64,000 bases of DNA from NORP110 sp051251595 (GTDB lineage Bacteria; Pseudomonadota; Alphaproteobacteria; Rhodobacterales; Rhodobacteraceae): contig JBPOFA010000013.1 of assembly GCA_051251595.1 (NCBI GenBank), positions 1 to 64,000 of the forward strand, read 5' to 3'. Below the pieces are notes generated by a model, which saw only the letters and a program-made list of their open reading frames with translations, searched no databases and was not told the origin of the DNA. Below, piece by piece: positions 43,247 to 51,567 of this stretch (within the stretch, counting starts at the first letter, position 1; every line of letters starts with the position of its first letter). The position numbers were made by a program, and so were the translations under genes.

Positions 43247-44356
43247 ATGGCAAACATTGAACAGACTTCTTTTTCGTCGCGGTCTTTTGCGTCTCAGGCC
43301 CTCACGGGTCTGATGCTGCGGGCCGAGGCGATCGCAATCCCGCTGGGCGCATTGTTCGTCGGCTTTGTACTGTTCAGTCTGTTCCTGCTGCTGATTGGCA
43401 AATCACCGGTCGAATTTTTCTCACTGGTTTGGAAGGCCGGGTTTTCCTCGGCCTTCTCGTGGCAAAATACGCTGTCGCGCGTCGCGCCGTTGATCCTAGC
43501 TGCGCTTTGTGTGGCCTTGCCCGCGCGTTTGGGCCTTGTGGTCATCGGAGGCGAAGGCGCGATCGTGCTGGGCGGATTAGCCGCGGCCGTCATGGGCACT
43601 GCCGTTGCTGGCATCCCGTCCGCCTTGGGCATGGTCTTGATGGCGCTGGCAGGCATGGCGCTTGGCGGGCTTTGGATCGGCGCAATCGGCGCGCTGCGCA
43701 TCAAGCGCGGGGTGAATGAAACCATCGCCTCGCTTCTGATGGCCTATATCGCCATTGCACTGCTAAACCATTTCGTCGAAGGCCCGTTTCGCGATCCGGC
43801 GAGCTTGAACAAGCCCTCAACGGAACCGCTGGTCGAAGGACTGCGCGTGGGCGACATGCCCTTTGTCGCGGCCCATTGGGGCGTTCTGGCCGGCGTTCTA
43901 GCCTGTATCTTTTGCTGGGTGCTGATTGAACGCACCACGCTGGGCTTTGCCGCCCGCATCGCTGGTGACAACGTACGCGCCGCGCAGGTCCAAGGCCTTT
44001 CGGTCGGCCGCTTGGTCATTGGATTCACCGCCCTTGGGGGCGCGTTCGCAGGCCTGGCGGGCTATTTCGAAGTTGCCGCAGTGCATGGGTCCGCCAATGC
44101 CTCGCTGATCGCGGGCTATGGCTATACTGGTATCTTGGTCGCATTTCTAGCGCGCCATAATCCGTTGGCCATCATTCCGGTCGCGATCCTTCTGGGCGGC
44201 TTTGAGGCCTCAAGCGGATTGATCCAACGCCGTATGGACCTGCCCGATGCCACGATCCTTGTGTTCGAAGGACTTGTCTTCATCATCATCCTACTCAGCG
44301 AGGCGCTCTACGGTCGCCTGCGCATCTTCACCGCATCATTCTGGGAGGCCCGCTGA
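43247..44356 (+). CDS. ABC transporter permease (nucleoside/BMP-type), subunit 1
   Basis: A 369-residue BPD_transp_2-type permease with about ten helices; GALRIKRGVNETIASLLMAY is the cytoplasmic coupling-region motif (about residue 150). It begins directly after the stop codon of the binding-protein gene and ends in a TGATG overlap with the second permease. Confidence 0.88.
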   Translation: MANIEQTSFSSRSFASQALTGLMLRAEAIAIPLGALFVGFVLFSLFLLLIGKSPVEFFSLVWKAGFSSAFSWQNTLSRVAPLILAALCVALPARLGLVVIGGEGAIVLGGLAAAVMGTAVAGIPSALGMVLMALAGMALGGLWIGAIGALRIKRGVNETIASLLMAYIAIALLNHFVEGPFRDPASLNKPSTEPLVEGLRVGDMPFVAAHWGVLAGVLACIFCWVLIERTTLGFAARIAGDNVRAAQVQGLSVGRLVIGFTALGGAFAGLAGYFEVAAVHGSANASLIAGYGYTGILVAFLARHNPLAIIPVAILLGGFEASSGLIQRRMDLPDATILVFEGLVFIIILLSEALYGRLRIFTASFWEAR

Positions 44357-45282
44357 TGGAGCCCGTCGATATCGGCCTTTGGGGCGTGCCACTGGCAATT
44401 CTGGGGGGCGCAATCCGCGTTTCAACCCCATTCATTTTTGTCTCGCTTGGTGAATGCCTAACCGAACGCTCTGGGCGCATCAATCTGGGTCTGGAAGGCA
44501 CCTTGGTCTTTGGCGCAATGAGCGGCTATGCCGTTGCCTATGAGACCGGCAACCCCTTTGTTGGCGTGTTGGCCGCAGCCTTCGCAGGCGCGCTGTTTGG
44601 GCTCTTACACGGCTGGATTTGCAAATTCAAAGGCGTGAACGATATCGCCGTGGGCATCGCGATGATGCTGTTTGGCATGGGGCTGGCCTTCTTTTTCGGC
44701 AAGCCCTACATCCAGCCGCAAGCACCTGATTTGCCGGCCATTGGCCTCGGTTGGTGGTCCAGCATTCCACAGGTGCAAGCAGCGCTTCAGGTCAATGTGC
44801 TGTTCATCGTGGGTGCGTTTTTATCCGTGGCGATGGCTTGGATGTTCAAATCCACCCGCATTGGCCTGATCGTACGGGTCGTAGGTGACAGCACGGATGC
44901 CGCGCGCGCTATGGGGCTGAGCCCCGACTGGGTCCGCCTGCTGGCAACGGGCGCAGGTGGCGCTATGGCAGGCATCGGCGGTGCCTTTCTGTCGCTCTAT
45001 TACCCAGGCAGCTGGACCGAAGGCGTGTCGTCCGGCCAAGGCCTGATGGCCATCGCTTTGGTGATCTTCGCGCGGTGGAATCCGATCAATTGCTTCTGGG
45101 CTGCACTGCTGTTTGGCGGGGCCGGCGCGCTTGGCCCTGCGCTGCAATCGGTGGGCGTATCCGAGGGGTACTACCTGTTCTTTGCCGCACCTTACGTGCT
45201 GACGTTAGGGCTATTGATCCTTACCAGCTCGCCCGACCGCGCGATGCAAGGTGCACCGCTTGAACTGAGCCTAACGAAATGA
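44356..45282 (+). CDS. ABC transporter permease (nucleoside/BMP-type), subunit 2
   Basis: A 308-residue permease with about nine helices. It opens STPFIFVSLGECLTERSGRI and has the GRINLGLEGTLVFGAMSGYA and KGVNDIAVGIAMMLFGMG motifs of the family. It shares one base with the preceding gene. The next gene is a broken formamidase after 13 bp. Confidence 0.88.
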   Translation: MEPVDIGLWGVPLAILGGAIRVSTPFIFVSLGECLTERSGRINLGLEGTLVFGAMSGYAVAYETGNPFVGVLAAAFAGALFGLLHGWICKFKGVNDIAVGIAMMLFGMGLAFFFGKPYIQPQAPDLPAIGLGWWSSIPQVQAALQVNVLFIVGAFLSVAMAWMFKSTRIGLIVRVVGDSTDAARAMGLSPDWVRLLATGAGGAMAGIGGAFLSLYYPGSWTEGVSSGQGLMAIALVIFARWNPINCFWAALLFGGAGALGPALQSVGVSEGYYLFFAAPYVLTLGLLILTSSPDRAMQGAPLELSLTK

Positions 45283-45295
45283 GGGGGCGTTCGAC

Positions 45296-45589
45296 ATGAA
45301 CGGACTTGGTGGGCTGAACAAATCAGATAATGGCGTGGTGATCGGTCTCGTGCAGTTGCAACTGCCAATCGTGGAAACCAAGGCCGACCTGACTGCGCGA
45401 ACCGGTCGCGTGGTCGAACTGGTTGCCGCCGAGGTGTGTCCCGATTTGGTGCCAGAAGCGCGCCTGGGTTGGGGCGTTGAAAACAACCCCTATAAGATTG
45501 GCCATCGTGGCTATGTCGCCGTCGATGGCACCGCATTTGGCTTCCCTAAGCCGACAAGACGTTTTAGCGAAAAGGAACCGACCCAATGA
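45296..45589 (+). pseudogene. formamidase (AmiF-like) with two large in-frame deletions
   Basis: The 97-codon frame is open, but it aligns only with three separated pieces of AmiF-type formamidases. These are the N-terminus (MNGLGGLNKSDNGVVIGLVQ and ETKADLTARTGRVVE), a late segment (PDLVPEARLGWGVENNPYKI, then GHRGYV) and the extreme C-terminus (DGTAFGFPKPTRRF). The body of about 340 residues carrying the Glu-Lys-Cys catalytic residues is gone. It still overlaps the next gene by ATGA, so the deletions preserved operon reading. It may make a stable small protein, but it cannot be an amidase. Confidence 0.8.
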
Positions 45590-46266
45590 CGACGATCAAC
45601 AGCACCCCTTATGCATGGCCTTACAATGGCGACCTGCGCCCCGAAAATACCGCGTTGATCGTGATCGACATGCAGACGGATTTCTGCGGTAAGGGTGGCT
45701 ATGTGGATCACATGGGCTATGACCTGTCGCTGACGCAAGCGCCGATTGAGCCAATCAAAGCCTTGATGGGCTACATGCGCGCCAAGGGCTATCACATCAT
45801 CCACACCCGCGAAGGTCACCGCCCCGATCTGGCTGACCTTCCGCCTAACAAGCGCTGGCGCAGTCAGCAAATCGGCGCAGGCATTGGCGATGCGGGCCCC
45901 TGCGGCAAGATCCTGATCCGCGGAGAGGCTGGTTGGGATACCATCCCTGAACTTTACCCATTAGAGGGCGAGGTGATCATCGACAAACCCGGCAAGGGCA
46001 GTTTCTGCGCCACGGACCTTGAACTGGTTCTGCGCACCAAAGGGATTGAGAACTTGATCCTGACGGGGATCACCACTGATGTTTGCGTCTCGACCACCAT
46101 GCGCGAGGCAAATGATCGTGGGTTTGAATGTGTAATTGTCGAAGATTGCTGCGGAGCAACTGACCCAGCCAACCACCAAGCGGCGATCAATATGGTCACC
46201 ATGCAAGGCGGTGTGTTCGGCGCAGTCAGCGACAGCGCCAGCTTGATTGCCGGACTGCCTGCGTGA
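45586..46266 (+). CDS. biuH: biuret amidohydrolase-like cysteine hydrolase (isochorismatase family)
   Basis: A 226-residue cysteine hydrolase closely resembling rhizobial biuret hydrolase. Catalytic triad: Asp28 (VIDMQTDF), Lys134 (IIDKPGKGSF) and Cys167 (TTDVCVSTTMREAND). Gln207 (VTMQGG) corresponds, by a constant offset of eight, to the substrate-binding glutamine I recall in characterised BiuH. It also has the HTREGHRPDLADLP loop and a WPYNG N-terminus. It would convert biuret to allophanate plus ammonia, feeding AtzF. It overlaps the formamidase remnant and the ATPase gene by 4 bp each. Confidence 0.85.
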   Translation: MTTINSTPYAWPYNGDLRPENTALIVIDMQTDFCGKGGYVDHMGYDLSLTQAPIEPIKALMGYMRAKGYHIIHTREGHRPDLADLPPNKRWRSQQIGAGIGDAGPCGKILIRGEAGWDTIPELYPLEGEVIIDKPGKGSFCATDLELVLRTKGIENLILTGITTDVCVSTTMREANDRGFECVIVEDCCGATDPANHQAAINMVTMQGGVFGAVSDSASLIAGLPA

Positions 46267-47795
46267 CGCAAATTCTTGAAACCAAAGCAGGCGCGATCAG
46301 CGTAGAAGCGCTCAATATGACAATGCGCTTTGGCGATTTTACTGCGCTGGATCAAGTGTCAATCAACATTCCTGCAGGCTCGTTTCACGCGCTTTTGGGG
46401 GAAAACGGGGCCGGAAAATCCACCTTAGTAAAGTGCATCATGGGGTTTTATCACGCCACCGAAGGCGAGCTGTTGGTCGCGGGCCACGAGGCCCGGTTGA
46501 GCGACCCCAAGATGGCGCAAAAGCTGAAACTTGGCATGGTCTATCAGCACTTCACGCTTGTTCCGTCGCTGACGGCGGCTGAAAATTTGGTGATCAGCAG
46601 GGCCGACACACCTGCAGTGATCGACTGGCGCAGCGAACGGCGCAGGCTTGATGATTTCATGGCCGACATGCCCTTCTCGGTGCCCCTAGATCAGCCGGTC
46701 AGCCGTTTGGCGGCAGGCGAAAAACAGAAGCTCGAAATCCTCAAGCAGCTGTATCTGGGTAACCGGTTTTTGATCTTGGACGAACCGACCTCGGTGCTGA
46801 CACCGGCCGAGGCGGACGAGGTGCTGAGCCATGTGCGCGCCCTGACGGATGCAGGTGAAATAACCGTGCTGATGATCACCCACAAGTTTCGCGAAGTGAC
46901 GTCCTTTGCCGATGATGTGTCGATCCTGCGGCGCGGAAAATATGTCGGCGGCGGCAAAGTCTCAGACATGAGCATCGAAGATATGAGCCACGCTATGATG
47001 GGCGAAGCGCCGGCCGTGAACGAACGGGTGCGCAAGAAGACCAAACAAGAGCCGGTGATGACGCTGCGGGGGATCAAAGCACAGGATCGAACCGGTCTGA
47101 AAAGCATCGAGATCGAGGACGTGACGCTGAACGCGGGTGAAATCCTCGGCATCGCTGGCATCTCGGGCAATGGTCAGATGGAGCTGATGGAGATCCTGAC
47201 CGGCCAGCGTCGCATGGAGCGCGGCGATATCGCGGTCAATGGAACGCCTTACCGGGCTACGCGCGCCGAGGCCCGCGCCAACGCCCTGCGCTATCTGCCA
47301 GAAGAACCCCTGCGCAACGCCTGTGCGCCGAAGATGAGCGTCGCTGAAAACCTGGCCTTTCGCATGTTTGACGAAGGCAAGGATGGAAAAACGGCGTTTT
47401 GGAAAGACGGCAAGGCGATCGCCAAGAATGCGATCGATCTGATTGACGCCTTCAATGTCAAAACCACATCGCCTTCAGTCCGCATTTCAGGCCTATCTGG
47501 CGGCAATGTGCAGCGCGCGGTTTTGGGGCGCGAATTGACCGGCGAGGTCAAGGCCTTGATCGTGTCAAACCCTTGCTTCGGGTTGGACTTCGCCGCCGTT
47601 TCGGCCATACGCGACCGTTTGGTCGAGGCCCGCAACAATGGGACCGCGATCTTGCTGATCAGCGAAGACCTTGACGAAATCATGGAACTTTCGGACCGTA
47701 TTTTGGTGATGTCCGAGGGCCGGATCGCATTCGAAACAGCGGTTTCTTCTGCCGACGTGGCCGAGATCGGACAGCACATGGCGGGGCACGGCTGA
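46263..47795 (+). CDS. ABC transporter ATP-binding protein, two ATPase domains
   Basis: A 510-residue twin-ATPase of the sugar/nucleoside type. Domain 1 has Walker A GENGAGKST near residue 42, a signature region SRLAAGEKQKLEI and Walker B LILDEPTSVLTP. Domain 2 has a divergent P-loop (GISGNGQMELM), as usual for this family, signature SGLSGGNVQRAV, and a Walker B whose catalytic Glu is replaced (ALIVSNPCFGLD). It starts at GTG 46263 overlapping the BiuH stop. It energises the two permeases of the operon. Confidence 0.9.
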   Translation: MTQILETKAGAISVEALNMTMRFGDFTALDQVSINIPAGSFHALLGENGAGKSTLVKCIMGFYHATEGELLVAGHEARLSDPKMAQKLKLGMVYQHFTLVPSLTAAENLVISRADTPAVIDWRSERRRLDDFMADMPFSVPLDQPVSRLAAGEKQKLEILKQLYLGNRFLILDEPTSVLTPAEADEVLSHVRALTDAGEITVLMITHKFREVTSFADDVSILRRGKYVGGGKVSDMSIEDMSHAMMGEAPAVNERVRKKTKQEPVMTLRGIKAQDRTGLKSIEIEDVTLNAGEILGIAGISGNGQMELMEILTGQRRMERGDIAVNGTPYRATRAEARANALRYLPEEPLRNACAPKMSVAENLAFRMFDEGKDGKTAFWKDGKAIAKNAIDLIDAFNVKTTSPSVRISGLSGGNVQRAVLGRELTGEVKALIVSNPCFGLDFAAVSAIRDRLVEARNNGTAILLISEDLDEIMELSDRILVMSEGRIAFETAVSSADVAEIGQHMAGHG

Positions 47796-48460
47796 TGAAC
47801 ATGATTGCTGCACAACCTTTCGATTTCGCGCTCAAACGTGACGCGGTCGCACTGATCGTGATCGACATGCAGCGAGACTTTATTGAACCAGGTGGGTTCG
47901 GCGCCAGTTTGGGCAATGACGTCAGCCTGCTGCAGGCGATAGTGCCCACGGTCGCGCGCCTAATAGAGGGGTTTCGTGCCGCTGGCATGCCGGTCTTGCA
48001 CACGCGGGAATGCCACAGACCAGATTTGTCTGATTGCCCACCAGCCAAACGACTGCGGGGGGTGCCGACACATCGCATCGGGGATCAGGGACCGATGGGG
48101 CGCGTGCTGATCTCCGGCGAGCCGGGCGCGGATATCGTGCCAGAGCTTGCCCCGATGCCCGGCGAGATCGTCATCGATAAACCGGGAAAGGGCGCGTTCT
48201 ACGGAACCGATTTGGGCGACATTCTGCGCGCGCAAGGGATCGAGCAATTGATCTTCGCGGGCGTCACAACCGAAGTCTGCGTGCAAACGACCATGCGCGA
48301 GGCCAATGACCGCGGCTATGACGGATTGCTCGCGACAGATGCCACCGAAAGCTATTTTCCTGCCTTCAAAGCTGCCGCCATCGACATGATCACCGCGCAG
48401 GGTGGCATCGTCGGCTGGGCCGCCCCAACGGACACAATTCTTGAAGCCCTAAATGATTGA
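47795..48460 (+). CDS. second isochorismatase-family cysteine hydrolase
   Basis: A 221-residue paralogue of the upstream BiuH-like enzyme. It keeps Asp (VIDMQRDF), Lys (VIDKPGKGAF), Cys (TTEVCVQTTMREAND) and the late Gln (ITAQGG). The surrounding loop differs (DSCPPAKR-like region, PTHRIGDQGPMGR), so the substrate is probably related but not identical, perhaps another carbamoyl amide. It shares one base with the ATPase gene (TGATG). Confidence 0.82.
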   Translation: MNMIAAQPFDFALKRDAVALIVIDMQRDFIEPGGFGASLGNDVSLLQAIVPTVARLIEGFRAAGMPVLHTRECHRPDLSDCPPAKRLRGVPTHRIGDQGPMGRVLISGEPGADIVPELAPMPGEIVIDKPGKGAFYGTDLGDILRAQGIEQLIFAGVTTEVCVQTTMREANDRGYDGLLATDATESYFPAFKAAAIDMITAQGGIVGWAAPTDTILEALND

Positions 48461-48788
48461 TCCCAAAAGCATTAGCGGACTATTGCCCGATGGCTGGGAC
48501 AGCATGCCGTTTGAACCCTTCCACGAAGGGGTCGAGATTTGCCATTTGTGGCAAGGTGGACCGGACGCCGCGCTGTTGCGCTATGCTCCCGGCGCATCCG
48601 TGCCGCGCCATCGACATACAGGGCTGGAAACCATCCTTGTTTTGGATGGCAGCCAAAGCGACGAGAATGGGCGTTATTTTGCGGGGGCACTGGTTTTTAA
48701 CCCGACGGGAACCGAACACAGCGTATGGTCAGAAGACGGCTGCACCATCTTGATACAATGGGAAAAACCAGTCGCCTTTGTCGATTAA
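48453..48788 (+). CDS. small cupin-domain protein (ChrR-like)
   Basis: A 111-residue single cupin. Metal ligands are suggested by VPRHRHTGLETILVLDG (HxH, E) and the late PTGTEHSVWSEDG. It overlaps the preceding hydrolase by 8 bp and ends the operon. It may be a small enzyme or metabolite sensor; the cluster context gives no firm role. Confidence 0.78.
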   Translation: MIDPKSISGLLPDGWDSMPFEPFHEGVEICHLWQGGPDAALLRYAPGASVPRHRHTGLETILVLDGSQSDENGRYFAGALVFNPTGTEHSVWSEDGCTILIQWEKPVAFVD

Positions 48789-48899
48789 GCCATGCGCTCT
48801 GCGCTTCACTTAATCCTCAACATCAGCATCAACGTTGGAGCGAAGCAGACTTGTCCCTTTTTGGATGAAGGTTTCTTGTACACTGCGAAACAATCGACT

Positions 48900-48918
48900 C
48901 GCGCGAACAATTCGCGCG
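48900..48918. repeat. perfect 8-bp inverted repeat (hairpin)
   Basis: CGCGCGAA and TTCGCGCG around CAA form a stable stem downstream of the convergent cupin and MFS genes. It may protect the operon's 3' end or act as a Rho-dependent stop; no T-run follows on either strand. Confidence 0.55.
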
Positions 48919-48972
48919 TTCAGAGAATGTCCGCTTTCGATGAAGCTGCACAGCGGCGTGGTATTCCACCAC

Positions 48973-48990
48973 GAACGGCAGCTAAGTGCC
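48973..48990 (+). repeat. dispersed 18-bp intergenic motif, copy 4
   Basis: GAACGGCAGCTAAGTGCC, same family and orientation as the copies at 31044, 35979, 38950 and 49041. Confidence 0.45.
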
Positions 48991-49040
48991 GTTCATGTTG
49001 GTCGGGGCGAGATCGATCAGTGGGATAGCTACGATGCCGC

Positions 49041-49058
49041 TAATGGCAGGTTTGAGCC
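49041..49058 (+). repeat. dispersed 18-bp intergenic motif, copy 5
   Basis: TAATGGCAGGTTTGAGCC differs from the 35979 copy at two positions and lies 50 bp after copy 4. Confidence 0.5.
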
Positions 49059-49127
49059 CAGAGTACCGGATGCTGCAACGTGCACGAATGACCGAAATCG
49101 AGACCAGTCTGTAAAAAGAATTGGCTA

Positions 49128-50366
49128 TCACAAAGAAAGCTCAGGATTGTTTGGTTTCCGACGAACGATCCAGAGCGCGGCAACCAACAAGGCTCCGGCA
49201 ACCACGAATGTAAGCTGCATTCCGTCAGTGATTGAGTCAGCGGACGCGTCAATAATTTCGGCTGTTCCAATACCAAAAGAGAAGACCGCGCCCATTGCCG
49301 TGGCCCCAAGGATGAGACCAAGATTGCGTGCAAGCGTGAGTAGACCGGAAACAGAGCCACGTTGATCTGTTTGAACCCCAGCCATGACATTCGTGTTGTT
49401 TGCAGCTTGAAACATCTGGTAGCCAGGCGTCAAAATTGCGATGGCGGCAATATAACCACCAACGCCAAACACCTCTGGTAAGACCGATAAAGCAAATGCC
49501 CCGATGGACATTGCGACAAGCCCGATTGTCAGGATCGGCGTCGCCCCCCAAACATCAACTAACCGGCCAGAGGGAACTCCGCAGAATATTGAAATGACAG
49601 GGCCAATTGACATGACCACTCCAACCATTGCTTCGCGTAATCCAAGCGCCAGACCAAGATAGAACGGTCCGACGATCAATGTTGCCATCATGACCGCCGC
49701 AATGAGAAGGCTTGCTATCACACTTGGCGCGATGCCTGCACTAGGAACCACCAAGAGGTTGATCAGAGGCGATTTTACGGCCGGTTTGCCTACTGGAAGA
49801 GTGCACAGCACAAGGCCAATGGCGACCAAAGCGATCGGCACCAACACAAGAAAGACAGATCGCCAATCAAACAGCCCAATCATTAAGCCGCCCAGCGTTG
49901 GGCCAAGTGCGGTTCCAACAGCAGACATCGTGCCAAGTAAACCCATAGCCCGCCCCACTCGAGCACCACCGTTCGTCTCGTGCACGAGGGCGATGGTCAT
50001 CGTCATTAGGACTGCGGCTCCCATGCCCTGACCCGCGCGGGCACTGATTAATAGCCAAACGTTCGGAGCAAGGCCGCAGAAAATCGACGCGAGCAAGAAC
50101 AATACCAGCCCCGCCAGAAGCATTCGTTGGCGACCTAGAAAATCTCCTAATCGCCCAGCGAAAACGGCCGACAACGTCAAAGATGCGAGATAAGAAACGA
50201 CGACCCAGCGAACCTGAAGGAACGGCACGTCAAACACCTGTGCCAGTGCGGGTAAAGCGATATTTGCTACACTGGTGCCCAAAGACGCCGATAGCATGCA
50301 CAAGGACAGACAAACGAGTGCACCGGGCTTCGATGCGATTTTTTCGGATGATCCGATTTTCTTCAT
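49128..50366 (-). CDS. major facilitator superfamily drug-type exporter
   Basis: A 412-residue MFS protein with about 12 helices. The conserved motif A appears as GRLGDFLGRQRM near residue 72, and motif C-like glycine/proline pattern as GTMSAVGTALGPTLGGLMIG near 145-165, typical of drug/proton antiporters. It is transcribed from a MerR-type promoter with a 19-bp spacer and is divergent from the MerR gene, which fits inducible export of a toxic compound. Confidence 0.85.
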   Translation of the reverse strand: MKKIGSSEKIASKPGALVCLSLCMLSASLGTSVANIALPALAQVFDVPFLQVRWVVVSYLASLTLSAVFAGRLGDFLGRQRMLLAGLVLFLLASIFCGLAPNVWLLISARAGQGMGAAVLMTMTIALVHETNGGARVGRAMGLLGTMSAVGTALGPTLGGLMIGLFDWRSVFLVLVPIALVAIGLVLCTLPVGKPAVKSPLINLLVVPSAGIAPSVIASLLIAAVMMATLIVGPFYLGLALGLREAMVGVVMSIGPVISIFCGVPSGRLVDVWGATPILTIGLVAMSIGAFALSVLPEVFGVGGYIAAIAILTPGYQMFQAANNTNVMAGVQTDQRGSVSGLLTLARNLGLILGATAMGAVFSFGIGTAEIIDASADSITDGMQLTFVVAGALLVAALWIVRRKPNNPELSL

Positions 50367-50403
50367 TTGCCTTGTCCACTTGTCAGAATTGCAGGGAACA
50401 GGT

Positions 50404-50434
50404 ACTGTACGACTTCAAGTCAACTTGAGGTCAA
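50404..50434 (-). promoter_or_regulatory. MerR-type promoter with 19-bp spacer and dyad operator
   Basis: On the minus strand, -35 TTGACC (50429-50434) and -10 TACAGT (50404-50409) are separated by exactly 19 nt. The spacer contains most of a near-perfect dyad (GACTTCAAGT-CA-ACTTGAGGTC on the plus strand, 9 of 10 symmetric). Over-long spacers with central dyads are the signature of MerR-activated promoters. It drives the MFS gene and overlaps the start region of merR, implying autoregulation. Confidence 0.8.
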
Positions 50435-50436
50435 GC

Positions 50437-50880
50437 ATGAAATTGGTAGATATTGGCGAGGTATCTGAGAAAGCTGGAGTTCCCGCCTCGACCCTGCGCT
50501 ATTACGATGAAATCGGGCTGATTTCGTCGGTTGGTCGGAGTGGGCTGAGAAGACAGTTTCTGCCGGAGGTGCTGTTGCAACTGACGCTGATCTCGATGGG
50601 TAAATCCGCAGGTTTCTCGCTTGATGATATTTCCAGAATGTTCGGTCAGAATGGCGAACCAAAGCTGCCGCGCCCAGAGCTGCACAAGCGCGCTGATGAA
50701 TTGGATCAGCACATTCGCAAGTTGACGGCCTTGCGCGACACCATCCGTCATATTGCGGAATGCAGCGCCCCCTCGCATATGGAATGTCCAACTTTCCGGC
50801 GCATCGTCACTCTCGCTAGTCGGAAACAACAAAAAATTTCAAAGAGGCCAACGCGAAAAAAGCGGACCTTTGATCGGTAG
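50437..50880 (+). CDS. MerR-family transcriptional regulator
   Basis: A 147-residue regulator: IGEVSEKAGVPASTLRYYDE is the canonical MerR wHTH, followed by GLISSVGRSGLRRQF and a coiled-coil dimer helix (ADELDQHIRKLTALRDTIRH). Two cysteines near the end (AECSAPSHMEC) could bind a metal or electrophile, but they do not match the SoxR cluster motif. ATG 50437 is used; the longer frame to 50275 would run through the promoter and into the MFS gene. Confidence 0.86.
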   Translation: MKLVDIGEVSEKAGVPASTLRYYDEIGLISSVGRSGLRRQFLPEVLLQLTLISMGKSAGFSLDDISRMFGQNGEPKLPRPELHKRADELDQHIRKLTALRDTIRHIAECSAPSHMECPTFRRIVTLASRKQQKISKRPTRKKRTFDR

Positions 50881-50928
50881 GGGCGATAGACCGGAAAGTC
50901 CACTCTTGCTTGTCTCGCGGCGCAGAGC

Positions 50929-51567
50929 TTACGCGTCGTCGCGCCATTTCACGTCGTAATGCGTGCCATCGCAAAAGGGCTTGTTCTTGGAGTGCCCGCA
51001 TCGGCACAAAACATATTTCGTGCGGCTTGCTCCGACGCCGTTGAACTCTGCCTCTAGGGGGATGTTCTTGACCCAATAGGGCCCGTGTTTTTGAATGTGA
51101 ATTTCCACATCTCCGGTCGTTAGATGCTGCGGGGTTTGTTCGCCGATGCTCATCCGAAGTGCGCCTGAGGGGCAAGCGGCCAGCACCGCGGCGATGTCTT
51201 CCAGTTTGCCGTTTTCCGGCTGCACCCAAGGCTTTTCCGAGGGCTTAAACACGGCTTTGGCCAAGCGGGAACACTCCCCCGCATGAGAGCACAAGACCGG
51301 CGTGTAAGAAATCGTAACCTCGCGTCCTTCCACGGGACCGGCATATTTGATTTCGGTGTTTCTGATCTTGCGGTGATCGGGCGCGCTGGTGAACCCGGCG
51401 GCGTTATGGGAACCATCACAAAAGGGTTTGTTTTTAGACTGCCCACAGCGGCACAGGGCGGCGACTTCGCCTGTTTCAATCTCTGCGCCGACGGGATCGC
51501 GCAGGTTCGGCGGGGCCGTTACAACAAAGGGTCCGTCTTCTCTGGGGGTGATCTTAGTGTTTTTCAT
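50929..51567 (-). CDS. CDGSH iron-sulfur protein with central 4Fe-4S (YjdI-like) domain
   Basis: A 212-residue protein with two CDGSH 2Fe-2S motifs, one near residue 45 (CRCGQSKNKPFCDGSH) and one near the C-terminus (CRCGHSKNKPFCDGTH). Between them is a Fer4_19/YjdI-like segment (SYTPVLCSHAGECSRLAKAV, AACPSGALRMS). It is probably a soluble electron carrier or redox sensor. ATG 51567 is chosen because homologues typically begin near KITPREDGP; ATG 51603 is also possible. It stands alone, convergent with merR. Confidence 0.83.
   Translation of the reverse strand: MKNTKITPREDGPFVVTAPPNLRDPVGAEIETGEVAALCRCGQSKNKPFCDGSHNAAGFTSAPDHRKIRNTEIKYAGPVEGREVTISYTPVLCSHAGECSRLAKAVFKPSEKPWVQPENGKLEDIAAVLAACPSGALRMSIGEQTPQHLTTGDVEIHIQKHGPYWVKNIPLEAEFNGVGASRTKYVLCRCGHSKNKPFCDGTHYDVKWRDDA

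Larger units (their letters stand above)
48789..49127. other. 339-bp non-coding gap with hairpin and dispersed motifs
   Basis: No credible ORF. A perfect 8-bp stem with a 3-nt loop (CGCGCGAA-CAA-TTCGCGCG, 48900-48918) lacks a U-tract. Two copies of the dispersed 18-bp motif follow (48973 and 49041), with AATGTCCG at 48926. The MFS gene ends at the right border in the opposite direction. Confidence 0.5.

Noticed and set aside
50275..50436. N-terminal extension of the MerR regulator
   Set aside because: It would run through the divergent promoter and into the MFS gene; the canonical MerR N-terminus begins at 50437.
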